Shown piece after piece: positions 27,130 to 36,268 of a stretch of DNA of 64,000 bases (its first letter is position 1; each line of letters opens with the position of its first letter). Both the position numbers and the translations under genes were made by a program. The notes under the pieces were generated by a model. That model worked only from the letters and a program-made list of their open reading frames with translations, had not been told where the DNA came from and made no database searches. This DNA is from an uncultured Clostridia bacterium (GTDB lineage Bacteria > Bacillota > Clostridia > Oscillospirales > Acutalibacteraceae): contig CANBJR010000006.1 in NCBI GenBank assembly GCA_947369085.1, positions 1 to 64,000 on the forward strand, written 5' to 3'.

Positions 27130-28068
27130 CTACATAATTCGCTTGTTGTCAAAGTTTTCAAAGAAATTAAGCGCATTTTCGTAAAAAATCTTTCTAATTA
27201 CGCTTTCTTTATAATTATCTTTTAAAAGCATTTCATAAATTTCTGTTAAACTCTCGCTTCCTGTTATGTCAACAGGAAGATTACAGCCGTCAAAATCAGT
27301 GCCAATGCAAACTGTATTTTCACCGCCAAGGGATAAAAATTTATCAATATGCTTTATTAAATCGTATTTATTTGCCGTATCAGAAAAATTGTTCAGAAAA
27401 TCTCTGTGAAAATTAACACCGACTATTCCTTTATTGTTTTTTATAATATTAAACTGTTCGTCAGTAAGGTTGCGCCTGTGATTTGTGACGGAACGTGAAT
27501 TTGAATGCGTTGCAATAAAAGGTCGGGTTGCAATCTTTGCGACATCATAAAAAAGCATTTCGCTTGCATGAGAAACGTCAACTACAATGTTGTTGTTTTC
27601 CATTTCAGAGATTACTTTTTGACCAAACTCGGTAATTCCTTGTGGATGCAATACACCTGCACCATCACCAACAATGTTTGAGTCATTCCACGTAAGAGTT
27701 ATAATCCTTACACCAAGTTTTGAAAATCTCTCAATATTTTTAATTTTACCGTTTAAAGCAGAAGAGTTTTCAATTGTAAAAAGTGCAGAATTTACGTTAT
27801 TTTTAAAACAATTGTAAACACTCTCGCCTTGTTCTATGAACTTTATACCGAGTCTTTTACACTCAGAAGTAAATTTTTTATGTGCAGAATAAAAAATCTG
27901 CTCTGCTTTTCCAGGGGAATAATCATCTGGAATCCAAATTGCGTAGCACTGTATTCTTTTATCGTCTTTATTAAGGGTCTGACTGACTTGCATAGAAGTA
28001 TCGTCAAGCGGCAAATTCTGTGTTACAGACTTGTATAATGTATCACAATGAAGGTCAAAAAGGTTCAT
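27130..28068 (-). CDS. Membrane dipeptidase family (peptidase M19)
   Basis: Zinc dipeptidase related to renal dipeptidase. The first metal site is FDLHCDTLY at the N-terminus, the bridging region is VVDVSHASEM, the later His is in IATHSNSRSVTNHRRNL, and IGTDFDGC comes near the end. 312 residues and no signal peptide, so probably cytosolic peptide turnover. It follows yraN by 9 bp as the last gene of rbgA-rnhB-yraN-M19. Confidence 0.9.
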   Translation of the reverse strand: MNLFDLHCDTLYKSVTQNLPLDDTSMQVSQTLNKDDKRIQCYAIWIPDDYSPGKAEQIFYSAHKKFTSECKRLGIKFIEQGESVYNCFKNNVNSALFTIENSSALNGKIKNIERFSKLGVRIITLTWNDSNIVGDGAGVLHPQGITEFGQKVISEMENNNIVVDVSHASEMLFYDVAKIATRPFIATHSNSRSVTNHRRNLTDEQFNIIKNNKGIVGVNFHRDFLNNFSDTANKYDLIKHIDKFLSLGGENTVCIGTDFDGCNLPVDITGSESLTEIYEMLLKDNYKESVIRKIFYENALNFFENFDNKRIM

Positions 28069-28077
28069 ATTCTTCTC

Positions 28078-28446
28078 CTATTCAAAAGCGCCTTCAATAT
28101 AATTGATATTTACAACTTTCAAATTATCAGCATTTACATAAACCTCACATACATCAAAGCGGCAGAATTTTTCAGTTTCATTTTCGGATAAATACATTGA
28201 AGCTGTTTTTATAATTTTAAGCTGTTTTTGTCGATTGACTGCCTCTGCCGCCGAGGTCATAGAATCGGTATGACGTGTTTTAACTTCTACAAAAGCAATG
28301 TAGTTTTTATTCTCCGCAATAATATCAATTTCTCCGTATCTTTTTTGGTAATTTCTTGCTAATATCTTATAATGTTTCTTTTTAAGAAGTTTAGCAACGT
28401 AATCCTCGCCAATTTGTCCTATACTTTGTGTAGAAAACTTTTTCAT
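28078..28446 (-). CDS. YraN-family (UPF0102) nuclease-fold protein
   Basis: 122 residues with the PD-(D/E)xK layout: GEDYVAKLLKKK helix, then YGEIDIIAE and IAFVEVKTRH as the metal-site strands. The family is widespread, and its physiological role is not firmly known; a part in DNA processing is often proposed. It overlaps rnhB by 4 bp, a very common pairing. Confidence 0.92.
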   Translation of the reverse strand: MKKFSTQSIGQIGEDYVAKLLKKKHYKILARNYQKRYGEIDIIAENKNYIAFVEVKTRHTDSMTSAAEAVNRQKQLKIIKTASMYLSENETEKFCRFDVCEVYVNADNLKVVNINYIEGAFE

Positions 28447-29042
28447 TTTAATATATTTTTAAGAAAGCTCATTCTATGATACGGACAAGGACCGTATTTT
28501 TGAATTGCCTCTCTATGAGCAGCCGTCCCGTATCCCTTGTGTTTATCAAACTGGTATTGCGGATATTCTTTTGCATATTCATAAAGGAGTCTGTCTCTTG
28601 AAACCTTGGCAAGTATTGACGCACAAGCAATTGACATAGATTTTGCGTCACCCTTTATAATAGTTTCACCGTCAATATCAAGCTGAGGCATTTTATTTCC
28701 GTCAATCATAGCATAATCAGCTTTAACATCAAGACCTTCAACAGCTCTTTTCATAGCAAGCATAGTTGCATTCAAAATATTAATGCTTTCGATTTCTTCA
28801 ACGCTTGCATACGCTATACAATATGAAACAGCAGTTTCCTTTATTACATCGAAAAGTGCTTTACGCATTTTCTCGCTGAGTTTTTTGGAATCATTCACTC
28901 CATCAATAAAAGTATTTGCAGGTAAAATTACCGCAGCGGCACAAACAGGACCTGCAAGAGGCCCCCTGCCAGCTTCGTCAACTCCGCAAATCGCTTTATA
29001 GCCCTTTGATAAAGCATTTTGTTCATATTCAATCCAATTCAT
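28443..29042 (-). CDS. rnhB: Ribonuclease HII
   Basis: Removes RNA from RNA-DNA hybrids and single ribonucleotides from DNA. The active-site start GVDEAGRGPLAGP (20-32) carries the Asp-Glu pair, the third acid is in YAMIDGNKMP near 115, and the last in KVSRDRLLYEYA near 150. 199 residues, full length. It overlaps both neighbours by 4 bp. Confidence 0.97.
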   Translation of the reverse strand: MNWIEYEQNALSKGYKAICGVDEAGRGPLAGPVCAAAVILPANTFIDGVNDSKKLSEKMRKALFDVIKETAVSYCIAYASVEEIESINILNATMLAMKRAVEGLDVKADYAMIDGNKMPQLDIDGETIIKGDAKSMSIACASILAKVSRDRLLYEYAKEYPQYQFDKHKGYGTAAHREAIQKYGPCPYHRMSFLKNILK

Positions 29043-29929
29043 TTTAACACCCCATTAGGCATTTCAACTGTAATTCTTCCGAGCTTTGCGCTTCTGAACT
29101 CATCAAGCAGCATAATGGCAGCCCTTTCGGTATTGACTTCTCCGCCTGAAATGAGCATACCTCTTTTTTTAGCAATTATTTTTAGCAATTCATAAGAATC
29201 AATACTGTCAAAGTCAGTTTCTTCAAGCTTAAAACGTGCAATAAAGTCGGAAGGCTTGAGTCCTTTTAAAAAGTCAAGCAACCTTATCGCCAAAAGCTCA
29301 ATATCAAGAATCTGATCCTTAACTGCTCCTGTAAACGCAAGATGCTCTCCGACAATTTTGTCGTTGAATTTTGGCCACAAAACGCCCGGAGTATCAAGCA
29401 TTTCTAAATTTTTTGCGATTGTAAACCATTGATTACCTCTTGTAACACCCGGTCTGTCCTCAACCTTTGCACGGTTTTGTTTGGCGATTTTATTAATAAA
29501 AGATGATTTTCCAACATTTGGTATTCCCACAATCATAATCCTCATAGTGGGATTAACCATTCCCTTTGATTTAAGACGATTGATTCTTTCACTCATAACC
29601 TTATTGACTGCCGGAGCAAATTTTTTAAGTCCTTTGCCGCTTTTGCAGTCAACAGCAATTGCAGTTGTTCCCTGCTTTTCAAAATGGTCAATCCACATTT
29701 TTGTTGCAGTCTGATTAGCCATATCGCATTTATTGAGTAAAATTATTCTCGGTTTATTTTGAATTAGCTTTGCAAGGTCAGGGTTTCGGCTGCTAATGGG
29801 TATTCTTGCATCTATTATCTCGGCAACAGCGTCAACAAGCTTTATGCTTGCCTGAATCTGTCGTTTTGTTTTGGTCATATGACCGGGAAACCACTGTATA
29901 TTCTGCATTTCGCTCATATTAATTGCCAT
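29039..29929 (-). CDS. rbgA: Ribosome-assembly GTPase RbgA/YlqF
   Basis: Circularly permuted GTPase for late 50S assembly. The order G4 LLNKCDMAN, G5-like AVDCKSGKG, G1 VGIPNVGKSSFIN and G3 LDTPGVLWP is diagnostic. A C-terminal helical domain ends RITVEMPNGVLK. Start is uncertain: GTG 29944, ATG 29929 (MAINMSEM) or ATG 29917 (MSEMQNIQWFPGHM) are in frame, and AAAGG lies only 2 nt before 29929. It follows the lepB pair and rplS, as rplS-rbgA-rnhB does in Bacillus. Confidence 0.95.
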   Translation of the reverse strand: MAINMSEMQNIQWFPGHMTKTKRQIQASIKLVDAVAEIIDARIPISSRNPDLAKLIQNKPRIILLNKCDMANQTATKMWIDHFEKQGTTAIAVDCKSGKGLKKFAPAVNKVMSERINRLKSKGMVNPTMRIMIVGIPNVGKSSFINKIAKQNRAKVEDRPGVTRGNQWFTIAKNLEMLDTPGVLWPKFNDKIVGEHLAFTGAVKDQILDIELLAIRLLDFLKGLKPSDFIARFKLEETDFDSIDSYELLKIIAKKRGMLISGGEVNTERAAIMLLDEFRSAKLGRITVEMPNGVLK

Positions 29930-29994
29930 AGCCTTTCTGCCCACAAATAGTAATTAAAATTTCCTACAACCTTACTATGGGCGGATAAGGCGTA

Positions 29995-30047
29995 AATGGT
30001 AATTTAGCCATTGCTCGTTGTCGTTTGAGGCAAACTGAGCGGGCAAT
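29995..30047 (-). other. Structured, GC-richer leader segment upstream of rbgA
   Basis: Between the lepB hairpin and rbgA, the sequence turns GC-rich and folds on paper into AATGG/CCATT (29995-29999 with 30008-30012), a GTTTG/CAAAC hairpin (30023-30035), and an outer GCTC/GAGC plus ATTGC/GCAAT closing pair (30010-30047). It could be an RNA leader or a short repeat element; no family recognised. Confidence 0.35.
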
Positions 30048-30054
30048 ATAATTT

Positions 30055-30080
30055 ATATAGTGTGAATTTTCACACTATAT
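30055..30080. terminator. Hairpin after the lepB gene
   Basis: Perfect 12-bp stem ATATAGTGTGAA/TTCACACTATAT with a 2-nt loop, 6 bp after the lepB stop. On the minus strand only AAATTATATT follows, so it is a moderate terminator or an mRNA-end hairpin. Confidence 0.6.
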
Positions 30081-30086
30081 CATCCT

Positions 30087-30647
30087 TTAATATAGGTATT
30101 TTATTCTGTCAAACGGGTAAAACACAAATTGTGCTTTGCCGATTATATCTTCACAAGGAACTAAACCAATACTTGAATCTCGGCTGTCAAGTGATATTCC
30201 CCTGTTGTCACCCATTACAAAAATATAGTTATCAGGAATTAAATAGGGAAACTTAAATTCATTTTCAGGCTTTTTCGTAAAAGACGAGATATAATCTTCT
30301 TCAAGCATAACTCCGTCTACATACACATTGCCGGTTGAATAATCTATTTCCAAAGTCTGTCCCTCAGTTGCAATCACTCGCTTAATTATTCTTTTCTCAA
30401 TCATATTTTCAGCGTTGACGGCAACAATGTCACCCGACTTTGGAGTATAGTTAAAGCTTGTAAGAAGAACCTTATCACCGTTATGCAACGTTCCATACAT
30501 AGAATTTCCGACTACATTAGCATCTCTTATAAAAAAAGTAAAAATAATTGACACTACGGCAAAAACAAAAATAACTGATTTTATTATTTCAAAAGAATAG
30601 CAGGTTATCTTGCTATGATTGTAGCTGAATTTTATTTTTTCTCTCAT
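30087..30647 (-). CDS. lepB: Signal peptidase I, second of two tandem copies
   Basis: Membrane protease that removes signal peptides. A single N-terminal membrane segment (about 20-42), the catalytic Ser in VGNSMYGTLHNGD, Lys in KRIIKRVIATEGQ, and box E VMGDNRGISLDSRDS are all present. The track start is replaced by the ATG at 30647 (MREKIKFSY), preceded by GGAGG at 5 nt. 186 residues. It lies about 90 bp downstream of a paralogue. Confidence 0.95.
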   Translation of the reverse strand: MREKIKFSYNHSKITCYSFEIIKSVIFVFAVVSIIFTFFIRDANVVGNSMYGTLHNGDKVLLTSFNYTPKSGDIVAVNAENMIEKRIIKRVIATEGQTLEIDYSTGNVYVDGVMLEEDYISSFTKKPENEFKFPYLIPDNYIFVMGDNRGISLDSRDSSIGLVPCEDIIGKAQFVFYPFDRIKYLY

Positions 30648-30737
30648 GTATTCCTCCGATAAAAGTAAAAGCTTATTTCTATTATAAAACAGAAACAAGC
30701 TTAATACAATACAAAATTAATATATATAATTAATAAA

Positions 30738-31415
30738 TCAGTAAAGATATCCGAAATCACTGAACGGGAAAGCAACAAACTGTGCCTTGCCGATTACATT
30801 TTCAACGTCAATAAGACCTATTTCAGTTCTACGGCTATCGAGTGACACTTTTCTATTGTCACCCATAACAAAAACCTTTCCTTCAGGTACAACCTCGGGA
30901 ATTTCATAATCACCGTAATTTCCTGCAAAAGTAGAATCGTTTATGTAAGGCTCATCAAGAACAACACCGTCTACGATTATTCTGTCATTTTCATAGTCGA
31001 GTTTAATCGTTTGACCTTCAGTTGCAATAACTCTCTTTATAATCGGATTCGCATACTCGGCACCGTGCGAAATTACAACAATATCGCCATCTTTAGGAGT
31101 ATAGAAAAGATTTGATACAATAACCTTGTCCTTAGACTCAAGAGTGCTTTCCATTGAAGTTCCGTCAACATCAACTAAACGAAAAACGAAAGTAAGACAT
31201 ATCACAACAATAGAAATTGCAAAAAGTATGCAACGTATCCAATCATAGAAGCCTGAAATTGCCCCTTCGGATTTCATTGTTACAAACCTACTGCCGCTAA
31301 ATTCATCATACTTATCTTTAAAATAAATATCTGGATTTAATTCAGCAGAAAGCTCAATATCATCCTTGTTAAAAGTTTCGTTTTGATTTTCATCATATGT
31401 ATTATTTACGCTCAA
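30738..31415 (-). CDS. lepB: Signal peptidase I, first of two tandem copies
   Basis: Same enzyme family as its downstream neighbour, with catalytic Ser in DGTSMESTLESKD, Lys in NPIIKRVIATEGQ, and VMGDNRKVSLDSRRTE. It differs by an N-terminal Asn/Glu/Asp-rich cytosolic extension of about 60 residues before the membrane segment. The start is probably the TTG at 31415 (AGGTGA 6-7 nt ahead); the track's GTG at 31424 lies inside that ribosome site. A tandem pair suggests partly different substrate sets. Confidence 0.93.
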   Translation of the reverse strand: MSVNNTYDENQNETFNKDDIELSAELNPDIYFKDKYDEFSGSRFVTMKSEGAISGFYDWIRCILFAISIVVICLTFVFRLVDVDGTSMESTLESKDKVIVSNLFYTPKDGDIVVISHGAEYANPIIKRVIATEGQTIKLDYENDRIIVDGVVLDEPYINDSTFAGNYGDYEIPEVVPEGKVFVMGDNRKVSLDSRRTEIGLIDVENVIGKAQFVAFPFSDFGYLY

Positions 31416-31440
31416 TTTATTCACCTGCTGAAAGTAAAGT

Positions 31441-31468
31441 AAAAAAGGGACTTTTCAGTCCCCTTTTT
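31441..31468 (-). terminator. rplS terminator/attenuator
   Basis: GGGACT/AGTCCC stem (31447-31452 and 31457-31462) extended by A-T pairs around a bulged C, with a 4-nt loop, and on the minus strand followed by TTTTTT. It lies between rplS and the first lepB. Confidence 0.85.
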
Positions 31469-31481
31469 AAACATTAAAGAA

Positions 31482-31829
31482 TTACTTGCGAATCTGCTCT
31501 TTAACCTTAGCAGCCTTACCAACTCTATCACGGAGATAGTAGAGCTTACTTCTGCGAACCTTACCGTAACGAACAACCTGTACGTCTTTAACGTTGGGTG
31601 AATGAAGTGGGAACACTCTTTCAACACCTACGCCGTAAGCGACACGTCTTACAGTAAATGTTTCAGCTACGCCACTGCCTCTTTTGGCAATAACAGTACC
31701 CTCAAACATCTGGATTCTTTCTCTTTCGCCTTCACGAATGTTTACCGATACCTTTACAGTATCACCGATGCTGAACTGAGGGGTAGTATCCTTAACAGAA
31801 CCGGCAACAATTGTTTTTAATGCGTCCAT
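31482..31829 (-). CDS. rplS: Ribosomal protein L19 (bL19)
   Basis: 115 residues with the full L19 pattern: [53 protein letters not shown] and [25 protein letters not shown]. It sits at the 30S-50S interface. AGGAGG precedes the ATG. A strongly structured leader upstream suggests autoregulation. Confidence 0.98.
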   Translation of the reverse strand: MDALKTIVAGSVKDTTPQFSIGDTVKVSVNIREGERERIQMFEGTVIAKRGSGVAETFTVRRVAYGVGVERVFPLHSPNVKDVQVVRYGKVRRSKLYYLRDRVGKAAKVKEQIRK

Positions 31830-31884
31830 TTTTTATCCTCCTAATTTTCCCGATATTCATACCTAATGGCAGCGGACTATCAGC

Positions 31885-31943
31885 TTCAAAATGACGGCCA
31901 AGCCGTTATTTGAACCGCGTCGTGAGTAACGACGGTATCAAAT
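31885..31943 (-). ncRNA. Candidate L19 leader (ribosomal-protein autoregulatory structure)
   Basis: Upstream of rplS, two stable hairpins are visible. The first is a long one closing TTTGA/TCAAA, ACC/GGT and GTCGT/ACGAC with small bulges (31909-31942). The second is a 9-bp one AATGACGGC/GCCGTTATT with a 3-nt loop (31890-31910). Firmicute rplS genes often carry an L19 leader of a few hairpins to which excess L19 is thought to bind. Membership in that family is by position and shape, not by alignment. Confidence 0.5.
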
Positions 31944-32003
31944 GCCTATTAATAATATCATAAAAGAAAAAATAATTCAAGAGTTTTTTCAAAAAAAAGA
32001 AAA

Positions 32004-32921
32004 TTATTTGCTTATATTATCAAGTTTAGTTAAAAACTCGGTGAAATAATCAGGCAATCGTGAAACAAACTCTAAATACTCTTCCGTTTTTGGGTGAACA
32101 AAGCCTATCTTACGAGCATGCAGACATTGCCCGTTGAAAGATACTTTTTCATTTTTTACTCCGTATACGGTGTCCCCTGCAACAGGATGACCGAGATAAG
32201 CCATATGTACCCTGATTTGATGAGTTCTGCCTGTTTCAAGTATACATTTAATATGCGTATAACCCCTGTATCTTCTAATAACGGAATAATGAGTTACTGC
32301 GTTTTTGCTGTTTTTAGCAGTAACACACATTTTCTTTCTGTCATTGGGATTTCTTCCTATGGGTGCATCGACTACACCATCATCGTCCTTGAGGTTACCA
32401 AATACAACAGCCTCGTACTCTCTGGTAAAGGAATGGTCTTTAATCTGTTTTGCAAGATGAGTATGTGCAAAATCGTTTTTTGCAACTATAAGAAGACCGC
32501 TTGTATCCTTGTCAATACGATGAACAATTCCGGGTCTTAGAACACCGTTAATACCCGACAAACTGCTTCCGCAATGATATAAAAGAGCATTTACCAAAGT
32601 ACCGTCATAATTGCCTGCAGCAGGATGAACTACCATTCCTTTGGGCTTGTTTACAACAAGTAGGTAATCATCCTCATATACGATATCAAGGGGTATATTT
32701 TCAGCCTTTGCTTCATAAGGAACAGGATCGGGAATCTGTAAAACTACGACATCGCCTGCTGAAAGCCTGTGCTTTTTATCGACCGGCTTATTATTAACAG
32801 TAACGCCCGAATTTTCAATTAGATTCGCAGCGGCACTTCGTGACAAACCAACATCAGAAACGGAAATAAACTTATCAAGTCTTATTCCGCTTTCATTACA
32901 AATCAATCTATGCTCAGTCAT
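32004..32921 (-). CDS. rluD: 23S rRNA pseudouridine synthase, RluD family
   Basis: N-terminal S4 RNA-binding domain (IRLDKFISVSDVGLSRSAAA, 12-31), then the synthase domain with VNKPKGMVVHPA and the catalytic Asp in HRIDKDTSGLLIVAK near 140, and the ETGRTHQIRVHMAYLGHPV end motif. 305 residues. Equivalent to Bacillus YlyB, and like it adjacent to lspA, with which it overlaps by 8 bp. Confidence 0.95.
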   Translation of the reverse strand: MTEHRLICNESGIRLDKFISVSDVGLSRSAAANLIENSGVTVNNKPVDKKHRLSAGDVVVLQIPDPVPYEAKAENIPLDIVYEDDYLLVVNKPKGMVVHPAAGNYDGTLVNALLYHCGSSLSGINGVLRPGIVHRIDKDTSGLLIVAKNDFAHTHLAKQIKDHSFTREYEAVVFGNLKDDDGVVDAPIGRNPNDRKKMCVTAKNSKNAVTHYSVIRRYRGYTHIKCILETGRTHQIRVHMAYLGHPVAGDTVYGVKNEKVSFNGQCLHARKIGFVHPKTEEYLEFVSRLPDYFTEFLTKLDNISK

Positions 32922-33396
32922 TTTTTATTTTCGCCTTTTTAGAACTGTCGAGCATATCGGAGAAAAACAAAAGATAGATTACAAGCAGAATTGTGCCTGC
33001 TGTTATGCAATAGTCTGCAAAATTACATACCGGCGGAAAAAACGAAAGGCTTATATAATCAATTACATAACCGTAAAATATTCGGTCAATCAAGTTTCCT
33101 ACGCCTCCGCCGACTATGAGAGCTGCACAAATATAGAAAAACCTACCTTTTGGTCTTTTTTTGAACATATAAAAAATTATAATAGCAAGCAAAACGGATG
33201 TTAAAGCAATAAACACCCAGTGCATTCCGGAAAACATTCCGAATGCAACACCTCTATTTTCTACATATACAAGGCTAAACAAATTATCAATTACATTTAT
33301 AGAACCTACAGGTTGAAGATATGCAGAAACAAAATATTTTATTATCTGGTCAATAATAACGAGCACTGCTCCGATTATCAGTGAAATAAACGGCAT
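32914..33396 (-). CDS. lspA: Lipoprotein signal peptidase (signal peptidase II)
   Basis: Membrane aspartyl protease that cleaves prolipoproteins such as the binding proteins at the window's left. Four membrane segments, VENRGVAFGMFSG, and the catalytic Asp pair in GGGVGNLIDRIFYGYVIDYI and CNFADYCITAG are visible. The track start is too early; the ATG at 33396 (MPFISLIIG) has GGAGG 5 nt ahead and gives 160 residues, the usual size. Confidence 0.96.
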   Translation of the reverse strand: MPFISLIIGAVLVIIDQIIKYFVSAYLQPVGSINVIDNLFSLVYVENRGVAFGMFSGMHWVFIALTSVLLAIIIFYMFKKRPKGRFFYICAALIVGGGVGNLIDRIFYGYVIDYISLSFFPPVCNFADYCITAGTILLVIYLLFFSDMLDSSKKAKIKND

Positions 33397-33421
33397 AAGT
33401 TCCTCCAAAATGCTATTAGAA

Positions 33422-33451
33422 CAAATCGGTGTGATCAAACACACCGATTTG
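33422..33451 (-). terminator. Hairpin after ileS
   Basis: Perfect 12-bp stem CAAATCGGTGTG/CACACCGATTTG with a 6-nt loop, 16 bp after the ileS stop. The T-run on the minus strand is poor (TTCTAAT), so partial termination before lspA is likely. Confidence 0.7.
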
Positions 33452-33467
33452 CTTTAATTATTAGTCA

Positions 33468-36233
33468 TTATTTTAAATTTTCACAACAACGTGAGCAAAG
33501 TGTGGGATGCTCGTTGCTTTTACCAACGGTTTTTGAAATAGCCCAACAACGTTCACACTTTTCGCCCTCAGCTTTTTCAATCTTAATTTCAAGTTCAGAT
33601 GAATTTTCTACAATTTCAACTTCTGATACAATGAATGCAGTTGCGAGCTCATTTTCAGCCTTTTTAAGGAAAGCAAGCTTATCACCGCTTGCAACAAGTG
33701 TTACCTTAGCTTCAAGAGAACTCTTGATTGTTTTGTCCTTGATAAAAGCTTCAAGTGACTTTTTAACATCATCTCTTAACTCATGAATTTCGTCCCAGAA
33801 AGTCATAAAGTTGTCATCAATGGAAATATCGACCTTTTCAGGCATTTCGTTGAAAATAACGTGATTAGCATTTTCGTTTGATGAATGAGGCATATATTTC
33901 CAAATTTCATCTGATGTATATGCAAGGATAGGCGCAATCATTCTTGTCATTGCATTAAGAATAATGTAAATAGAAGTCTGAGCAGCCCTACGTGGCTTGC
34001 TATCAGCTTTTTCAGTATAAAGTCTGTCCTTTAAAACATCAAGATAAAAATTAGACATATCAACAACACAGAAGTTATGAATAGCGTGGTACACAATATG
34101 GAACTCGTATTTATCATAGGCTTCTTTGACTTTATCAATAAGATTATTGAGCTTTGCAAGCGCCCATTTGTCAATAGGCATAAGCTCGTCAAGCGATACC
34201 ATATTCTCATCGGGATTAAAGCCGTTGAGATTACCTAGGATATATCTTGCAGTATTTCTGATTTTTCTGTATGACTCAGATACTTGTTTTAATATATCAT
34301 TAGAAATATGGACGTCACTCTGATAATCGGTTGACGCTACCCATAGCCTCAAAACATCAGCACCGTATTGCTTTGTAACATCCTGTGGGCTGATACCATT
34401 ACCAAGAGATTTACTCATTTTTCTTGATTCATCATCAAGAATCATTCCGTGAGTAAGAACAGCTTTGTATGGTGCTTCACCTGTAGTTGCAACTGAAGTC
34501 AAAAGTGATGATTGGAACCAACCTCTATACTGATCGTTTCCTTCAAGATAAAGGTCAGCAGGAAATGTTAAGTCACTTCTCTTTTTAACAACAGCAGTAT
34601 GAGAAGAACCGCTGTCAAACCAAACATCCATTATGTCCTTTTCTTTTTCAAACTCAGTACAGCCGCACTTCTTACATTTTGTTCCCTTTGGTAAAATCTC
34701 TTCTGCGGTATGATGGTACCAGGCATTGGAGCCCTCTTTCTCAAACAAATTAGCAACAGCTAACATTGCTTCTTTATCAATATGAGCTTCGCCGCATTTC
34801 TTACAGAAGAATATGGGAATAGGAACACCCCATTTTCTTTGACGTGAAATACACCAGTCTTTTCTCTCTCTTACCATAGAAGTAATTCTGTCTTTACCCC
34901 ATTCGGGAATCCATTCAACTTCATTGATTGCTTTTACAGCATCTTCTTTGAAATCATCGACAGAGCAGAACCACTGGTCGGTAGCTCTGAAAAGAATAGG
35001 GGTTTTGCATCTCCAGCAATGTGGATACTGGTGCTTAATTTTCTTTAATGCAAACAAATAACCGTTTTCATCAAGATAAGCTGCAATTTTTTTGTTAGCT
35101 TCATCAGTTGTTAATCCTGCAAACTGACCAGCCTCATCGGTAAGTACACCGTTTGAATCAACAGGGCAAATAATGGGAATTTCAGGATAATTAAGACAAA
35201 CATTATAGTCGTCTACACCATGACCGGGAGCAGTGTGAACACAACCGGTGCCACTCTCAAGTGTTACATGTTCGCCAACGATAACGAGTGACTCTCTGTC
35301 AAGGAACGGATGGAAAGTTGTAATATATTCAAGTTCACTGCCTTTTACAGTAGCAACTACCTCATAATCAGTAATTCCGGCAACTTCCATTGCAGATTTG
35401 TATAAATCTGTAGCCATAACGAGATATTCATCGCCTGTTTTAATAACGGAATATTCAAATCTCGGACCAACACAAATAGCAACATTTGCAGGAAGAGTCC
35501 AAGTGGTTGTTGTCCAAATAACAAAGCTTACTTTTGACGGATCAATTCCCATTGCAGAGAATACACCTTTATCGTCCTTGGTTTTAAACTTTACATAAAT
35601 TGAATGGCAAGGATCTTCAGCATATTCGATTTCAGCTTCTGCAAGAGCAGTTTTGCATTCAGGACACCAATAAACAGGTTTTAAACCCTTATATATATAT
35701 CCTTTTTCAGCCATTTGTGCAAATACTCTTATTTGTTCGGCTTCAAATTCATGCTTAAGCGTTATATATGGATTATCCCAATCACCGATTATTCCCAAAC
35801 GCTTGAATTGAGTACGCTGGTCGTTAATATAGCCGGTAACAAATTCCTCGCACATCTTTCTCAGCTCGATAATAGAAATATCAGCTGAATTACCGATACC
35901 TGCCTTTTGTCTTGCTTTAAGCTCTGTAGGCAAGCCGTGAGTATCCCAACCTGGTACGTACGGCGCTTTAAATCCTGCCATATTTTTGTATCTTACAATA
36001 AAATCCTTTAAAATTTTATTGAGAGCATGACCTAAGTGAATATCTCCGTTAGCATAAGGCGGTCCATCATGAAGAACAAAGAGAGGTTTTCCATCATTAT
36101 TTTTCATAAGGTTATCATAAATATTCTCATCCTCCCAGCTTTTAAGAGTAACAGGCTCACTTTTAGGAAGACCTGCACGCATCGGGAAGTCAGTTTTTGG
36201 AAGATTAAGTGTAGAATTATAATCCTGGGACAT
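33468..36233 (-). CDS. ileS: Isoleucyl-tRNA synthetase
   Basis: Class I synthetase with editing domain. The HIGH motif is in PPYANGDIHLGHALNK, the editing domain spans roughly 200-400, KMSKS is in SRKMSKSLGNG, and the C-terminal zinc ribbon is CERCWAISKT followed by CSRCC. The track begins at a TTG inside the ribosome site; the ATG at 36233 (MSQDYNSTL) with GGAGAG ahead is better, giving 921 residues. It is 35 bp from divIVA, so there is no room for a T-box. Confidence 0.97.
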   Translation of the reverse strand: MSQDYNSTLNLPKTDFPMRAGLPKSEPVTLKSWEDENIYDNLMKNNDGKPLFVLHDGPPYANGDIHLGHALNKILKDFIVRYKNMAGFKAPYVPGWDTHGLPTELKARQKAGIGNSADISIIELRKMCEEFVTGYINDQRTQFKRLGIIGDWDNPYITLKHEFEAEQIRVFAQMAEKGYIYKGLKPVYWCPECKTALAEAEIEYAEDPCHSIYVKFKTKDDKGVFSAMGIDPSKVSFVIWTTTTWTLPANVAICVGPRFEYSVIKTGDEYLVMATDLYKSAMEVAGITDYEVVATVKGSELEYITTFHPFLDRESLVIVGEHVTLESGTGCVHTAPGHGVDDYNVCLNYPEIPIICPVDSNGVLTDEAGQFAGLTTDEANKKIAAYLDENGYLFALKKIKHQYPHCWRCKTPILFRATDQWFCSVDDFKEDAVKAINEVEWIPEWGKDRITSMVRERKDWCISRQRKWGVPIPIFFCKKCGEAHIDKEAMLAVANLFEKEGSNAWYHHTAEEILPKGTKCKKCGCTEFEKEKDIMDVWFDSGSSHTAVVKKRSDLTFPADLYLEGNDQYRGWFQSSLLTSVATTGEAPYKAVLTHGMILDDESRKMSKSLGNGISPQDVTKQYGADVLRLWVASTDYQSDVHISNDILKQVSESYRKIRNTARYILGNLNGFNPDENMVSLDELMPIDKWALAKLNNLIDKVKEAYDKYEFHIVYHAIHNFCVVDMSNFYLDVLKDRLYTEKADSKPRRAAQTSIYIILNAMTRMIAPILAYTSDEIWKYMPHSSNENANHVIFNEMPEKVDISIDDNFMTFWDEIHELRDDVKKSLEAFIKDKTIKSSLEAKVTLVASGDKLAFLKKAENELATAFIVSEVEIVENSSELEIKIEKAEGEKCERCWAISKTVGKSNEHPTLCSRCCENLK

Positions 36234-36268
36234 TTTATATATTCTCTCCAATATCTATAAATTTGAAA

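Noticed and set aside
32094-32540. 148-residue plus-strand ORF
   Set aside because: Lies wholly within rluD on the other strand, has no ribosome site and a composition of a reversed coding frame.
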